From contig JBBIVA010000003.1 of the NCBI GenBank assembly GCA_037439945.1, positions 5,716-69,715 of the forward strand: a stretch of 64,000 bases of DNA. Reading direction: 5' to 3'. This DNA comes from CALEUX01 sp037439945. GTDB taxonomy: Bacteria > Bacteroidota > Bacteroidia > Bacteroidales > Marinilabiliaceae. Made by a program: the position numbers and the translations under genes. Under the pieces are notes generated by a model. It was not told the origin of the DNA. It saw only the letters and a list, made by a program, of their open reading frames with translations, and made no database searches. Shown one piece after another: positions 61,177 to 64,000 of the stretch (position 1 is its first letter; each line of letters opens with the position of its first letter).

Positions 61177-63816
61177 ATGACAGCAGCTGAAATACGACAA
61201 AGTTTTCTGGATTTTTTTGCTTCAAAACAACATAAAATTGTTGCTTCTGCCCCAATGGTAGTCAAGGACGACCCAACCCTGATGTTTACCAATGCAGGGA
61301 TGAACCAGTTTAAGGATATATTCCTGGGAAACACACCTGTTAAAAATTCCAGGGTGGCAAATTCGCAGAAATGTCTCCGGGTTTCGGGTAAACATAATGA
61401 TTTAGAAGAAGTGGGACATGATCTTTACCATCATACAATGTTTGAAATGCTTGGCAATTGGTCTTTTGGTGATTATTTTAAAAAAGATGCTATTGACTGG
61501 GCATGGGAGTATTTAACTGAAGTGCTAAAACTTGACAAGGAGTGTTTATACGCTTCGGTATTTGAAGGCTGTGCAGATGATGGCATCGAAATGGATAAAG
61601 AAGCCCTGGGATATTGGAGAACCCATCTTCCGGAAACAAGAATTGTAAAAGGGAACAAAAAGGATAATTTTTGGGAAATGGGCGATACCGGTCCATGTGG
61701 TCCATGTTCTGAAATCCATATCGACATGAGACCAAAAACTGAACGGGAATGTATTCCGGGACAGAATTTAGTAAATAAAGACCATCCTGATGTAATTGAG
61801 ATCTGGAACTTAGTTTTTATACAATATAACCGTAAAGCTGATGGGTCGCTGGTAATGCTGCCAAGTAAGCATATTGATACCGGTATGGGTTTCGAAAGAT
61901 TATGCAGGGCTATTCAGGAAAAAAATTCAAATTACGATACTGATGTATTTAAACCCATTATAAAAGTAATTTCATCAATTACAGGATTAAAATACGGCAA
62001 TAGCGAAAAATCTGACATAGCAATGCGGGTTATTGCTGATCATATTCGAACTATAAGTTTTGCCATAACTGACGGACAATTACCTTCAAACAACAAAGCC
62101 GGGTATGTTATCCGCCGTATTTTAAGACGTTCCGTTAGGTACGCATATACATTCCTGGCGGTAAAGCAGCCGTTTATGGCCAGATTGTTACCAGCCTTAA
62201 TTGAATCGATGGGCGATGCATACCCTGAGTTAATGCGTTCAAAAGATTTTATCGGTAAAGTAATTACCGAGGAAGAGGAGTCTTTTTTAAGAACACTTTC
62301 AACAGGGATAAACCTTCTTGAAAAAATTATTACTGATACTTGTGGGCAGGGTCATACTGTAGTAAGCGGAAAGGTTGCATTTGAATTATATGATACATTC
62401 GGTTTTCCGCTCGACCTGACGGAGTTGATACTTAAAGAAAAGGGTTTGGTTATTAACAGGCAGGAGTTTGAAATGGAAATGGAAGCCCAAAAACAAAGGG
62501 CCAGAAATGCCTCTGCAGTTGAAACTGATGATTGGGTCCGGATATTACCAGATAAGGAAGAAGAGTTTATTGGCTATGACTTTATGGAGGCAAAGGCCAA
62601 GATTGTAAAATATCGTAAAGTAAAGGCAAAAAACCAGGAATTATTCCAATTGGTTTTCAATATTACTCCTTTTTATTCTGAAAGTGGTGGTCAGGTAGGA
62701 GATAGTGGATATATTGAAGCAAATGGCGAAAGAATAAAGGTTGTGGATACTAAAAGGGAAAACAATTTAATAATCCATATAGTTCCAAAACTTCCAAAAG
62801 ATTTAACAGTTGAATTTCATGCGGTAGTTGATGCTGAAAAAAGGCAGATGACTGAAAATAATCATTCGGCAACCCATTTATTACATAAGGCGTTGCGTGA
62901 AGTTTTGGGTAAACATGTGGAACAAAAGGGTTCTCTTGTACATCCGGATTATTTGCGATTTGATTTTGCTCATTTTCAAAAGGTAACTGATGAAGAGATA
63001 AAACAGGTTGAAAGGTTGGTAAACAAAGAAATCCGCAGGAATTTTATCCTTGATGAACATCGTGAATTGCCCTTGGAAAAAGCAAAGGAATTAGGTGCCA
63101 TGGCGCTTTTTGGTGAAAAGTATGGCGACATAGTCAGGACAATTCAATTTGGTGGCTCAATTGAGTTATGCGGTGGTACTCATGTAAAGGCCACAGGACA
63201 AATAGGTTTGTTCCGGATTATTAGTGAGTCATCAATTGCTGCTGGAATCCGTAGAATAGAAGCAGTTACCGCCGACAAAGCCGAGGAATTAATAGATTAT
63301 CAGTCAGAAATAATAAAAGACCTTACCGGGTTATTTAAAAACCAGTTTAATCTTCGTAAAAATGTTGAAGCCCTTATTCAGGAAAATGCAAATTTAAGCA
63401 GGCAAATTGAAATACTTCGACAAAATATTATGAATATTGAAAAACGAAGTTTAATTGATTCAGCCGAAATTATTAATAACGTATTAGTTGTAAAAGCAGT
63501 GGTGAAACCCTTTCTGGCTGGTAATTTAAAAGATCTGGCATTTCAGTTAAAATCTGATATTGAAGGTGAAATGGTTGCTTTGTTGGGTGGCGAGCTTGAT
63601 GAAAAGGCCCAACTTGCATTTATTGCATCCGAATCACTTGTCGAGAAAGGTTTTGTTAATGCAATAGAATTGGTTAAGGCTGTATCCAAAGACATTCAGG
63701 GAGGTGGGGGAGGCCAGTCATTTTTTGCAACAGCCGGGGGTAAAAACCCTCATGGAATTGGCAATGCAATTAGTAATGCTTTTAATATTACCAAAGAAAA
63801 ACTTGAAACAGAATAG
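61177..63816 (+). CDS. alaS: Alanine--tRNA ligase
   Basis: Charges tRNA-Ala with alanine. The 879-residue protein has the normal length and order of domains: class II aminoacylation core (about 1-240) with HHTMFEMLGNWSFGDY (about 88-103) and GDTGPCGPCSEIH (about 170-182); tRNA-recognition helices (about 240-450); editing domain (about 560-710) with HSATHLLHKALREVLG and CGGTHVKATG, where the zinc-binding His and Cys residues of the editing site are visible; and a C-terminal DHHA1 domain (about 750-870) with GGGGGQSFFATAGGKN. The start ATG follows the mobile element by 156 bp. Confidence 0.97.
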   Translation: MTAAEIRQSFLDFFASKQHKIVASAPMVVKDDPTLMFTNAGMNQFKDIFLGNTPVKNSRVANSQKCLRVSGKHNDLEEVGHDLYHHTMFEMLGNWSFGDYFKKDAIDWAWEYLTEVLKLDKECLYASVFEGCADDGIEMDKEALGYWRTHLPETRIVKGNKKDNFWEMGDTGPCGPCSEIHIDMRPKTERECIPGQNLVNKDHPDVIEIWNLVFIQYNRKADGSLVMLPSKHIDTGMGFERLCRAIQEKNSNYDTDVFKPIIKVISSITGLKYGNSEKSDIAMRVIADHIRTISFAITDGQLPSNNKAGYVIRRILRRSVRYAYTFLAVKQPFMARLLPALIESMGDAYPELMRSKDFIGKVITEEEESFLRTLSTGINLLEKIITDTCGQGHTVVSGKVAFELYDTFGFPLDLTELILKEKGLVINRQEFEMEMEAQKQRARNASAVETDDWVRILPDKEEEFIGYDFMEAKAKIVKYRKVKAKNQELFQLVFNITPFYSESGGQVGDSGYIEANGERIKVVDTKRENNLIIHIVPKLPKDLTVEFHAVVDAEKRQMTENNHSATHLLHKALREVLGKHVEQKGSLVHPDYLRFDFAHFQKVTDEEIKQVERLVNKEIRRNFILDEHRELPLEKAKELGAMALFGEKYGDIVRTIQFGGSIELCGGTHVKATGQIGLFRIISESSIAAGIRRIEAVTADKAEELIDYQSEIIKDLTGLFKNQFNLRKNVEALIQENANLSRQIEILRQNIMNIEKRSLIDSAEIINNVLVVKAVVKPFLAGNLKDLAFQLKSDIEGEMVALLGGELDEKAQLAFIASESLVEKGFVNAIELVKAVSKDIQGGGGGQSFFATAGGKNPHGIGNAISNAFNITKEKLETE

Positions 63817-63839
63817 TTCAAAAGTTGTTAATGAAAAGT

Positions 63840-63873
63840 AAATCCGGGTTAACTAACGTTACCCGGATTTATT
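63840..63873 (+). terminator. Terminator of alaS
   Basis: AAATCCGGGT..AAC pairs with GTTACCCGGATTT with one bulged T, followed by ATTGTTT. It begins 24 bp after the alaS stop. Confidence 0.7.
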
Positions 63874-63952
63874 GTTTAGAGCCGGTATTAAAAATTTACC
63901 TTTAAATATATATATGATTATATTCATTTTCATATCTTTAATTAATATTAAA

Positions 63953-63998
63953 CCCGGATTAGTCATTAGAAAGGCAATGAACTAATGACTTAGCCGGG
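63953..63998. other. Long imperfect hairpin at the window edge
   Basis: CCCGG (63953-63957) pairs with CCGGG (63994-63998), and AGTCATTAG (63961-63969) with CTAATGACT (63982-63990) around a 12-nt loop. It could be a terminator of a gene to the right, or part of an interspersed repeat cut by the window end. Confidence 0.45.
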
Positions 63999-64000
63999 AT

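Noticed and set aside
1..64000. tRNA, rRNA and CRISPR loci
   Set aside because: I looked through all intergenic regions for tRNA arms, rRNA-like blocks and short regular repeats and found none, although a dedicated search tool was not available.

Overview
The window is a chromosomal segment of a member of the Bacteroidota. Evidence: an A+T-rich sequence; promoter-like TAnnTTTG boxes instead of the usual -10 hexamer; a TonB-dependent receptor paired with a DUF4249 lipoprotein; PorP/SprF, T9SS-plug (DUF5103) and gliding-type C-terminal sorting-domain proteins; a Na+-pumping NADH:quinone reductase; and mostly absent Shine-Dalgarno sequences. Most genes are housekeeping or envelope genes. I saw no rRNA, tRNA, CRISPR array, prophage or intact transposase gene.

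Layout. 1-2.5 kb: iron-type superoxide dismutase, nitroreductase, folE. 2.9-7.2 kb: DUF4249 lipoprotein and TonB-dependent receptor (minus), then a small beta-barrel protein. 7.3-16.5 kb (all minus): a two-receiver protein fused to an orphan PEP-synthase ATP-grasp domain; an exbB - 4-TM protein - exbD - exbD operon; asparaginase overlapping a TatD-family nuclease; glutamate dehydrogenase. 17.3-36.8 kb: one uninterrupted 6117-codon gene for a giant secreted, repeat-built protein with a type B type IX secretion signal, followed by its PorP/SprF-like partner. 37-43.2 kb: OmpH/Skp-like protein, family 2 glycosyltransferase, small membrane protein, FtsB/DivIC-like protein, pruA, T9SS plug protein. 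43.3-52.2 kb: nqrABCDEF, an ApbE flavin transferase and a sodium:solute symporter. 52.4-56.5 kb: recR, a small membrane protein, a HAD hydrolase and a lemA-TPM-TPM cluster. 56.9-60.6 kb (minus): coiled-coil zinc-ribbon protein, Nif3-like protein, MerR-type regulator, M23 peptidase. 61.2-63.8 kb: alaS.

How genes work together. The giant protein, SprF-like protein and T9SS plug protein fit one theme: export of a very long surface adhesin through the type IX system. Nqr, ApbE (which attaches FMN to NqrB and NqrC) and the SSS symporter form a sodium-energy set. ExbB/ExbD could energise TonB-dependent receptors such as the one at 3.9-6.3 kb.

Most notable observations: (i) a run of ten G early in the giant gene, a candidate slippage site; (ii) a 19-copy, about 82-residue Trp/Cys module in the giant protein, in which neighbouring modules 7 and 8 have lost complementary cysteines; (iii) two inverted copies of a 214-215 bp non-autonomous mobile element near the two ends of the window; (iv) the fusion of a degenerate and a complete receiver domain to an orphan PEP-synthase-type ATP-grasp domain.
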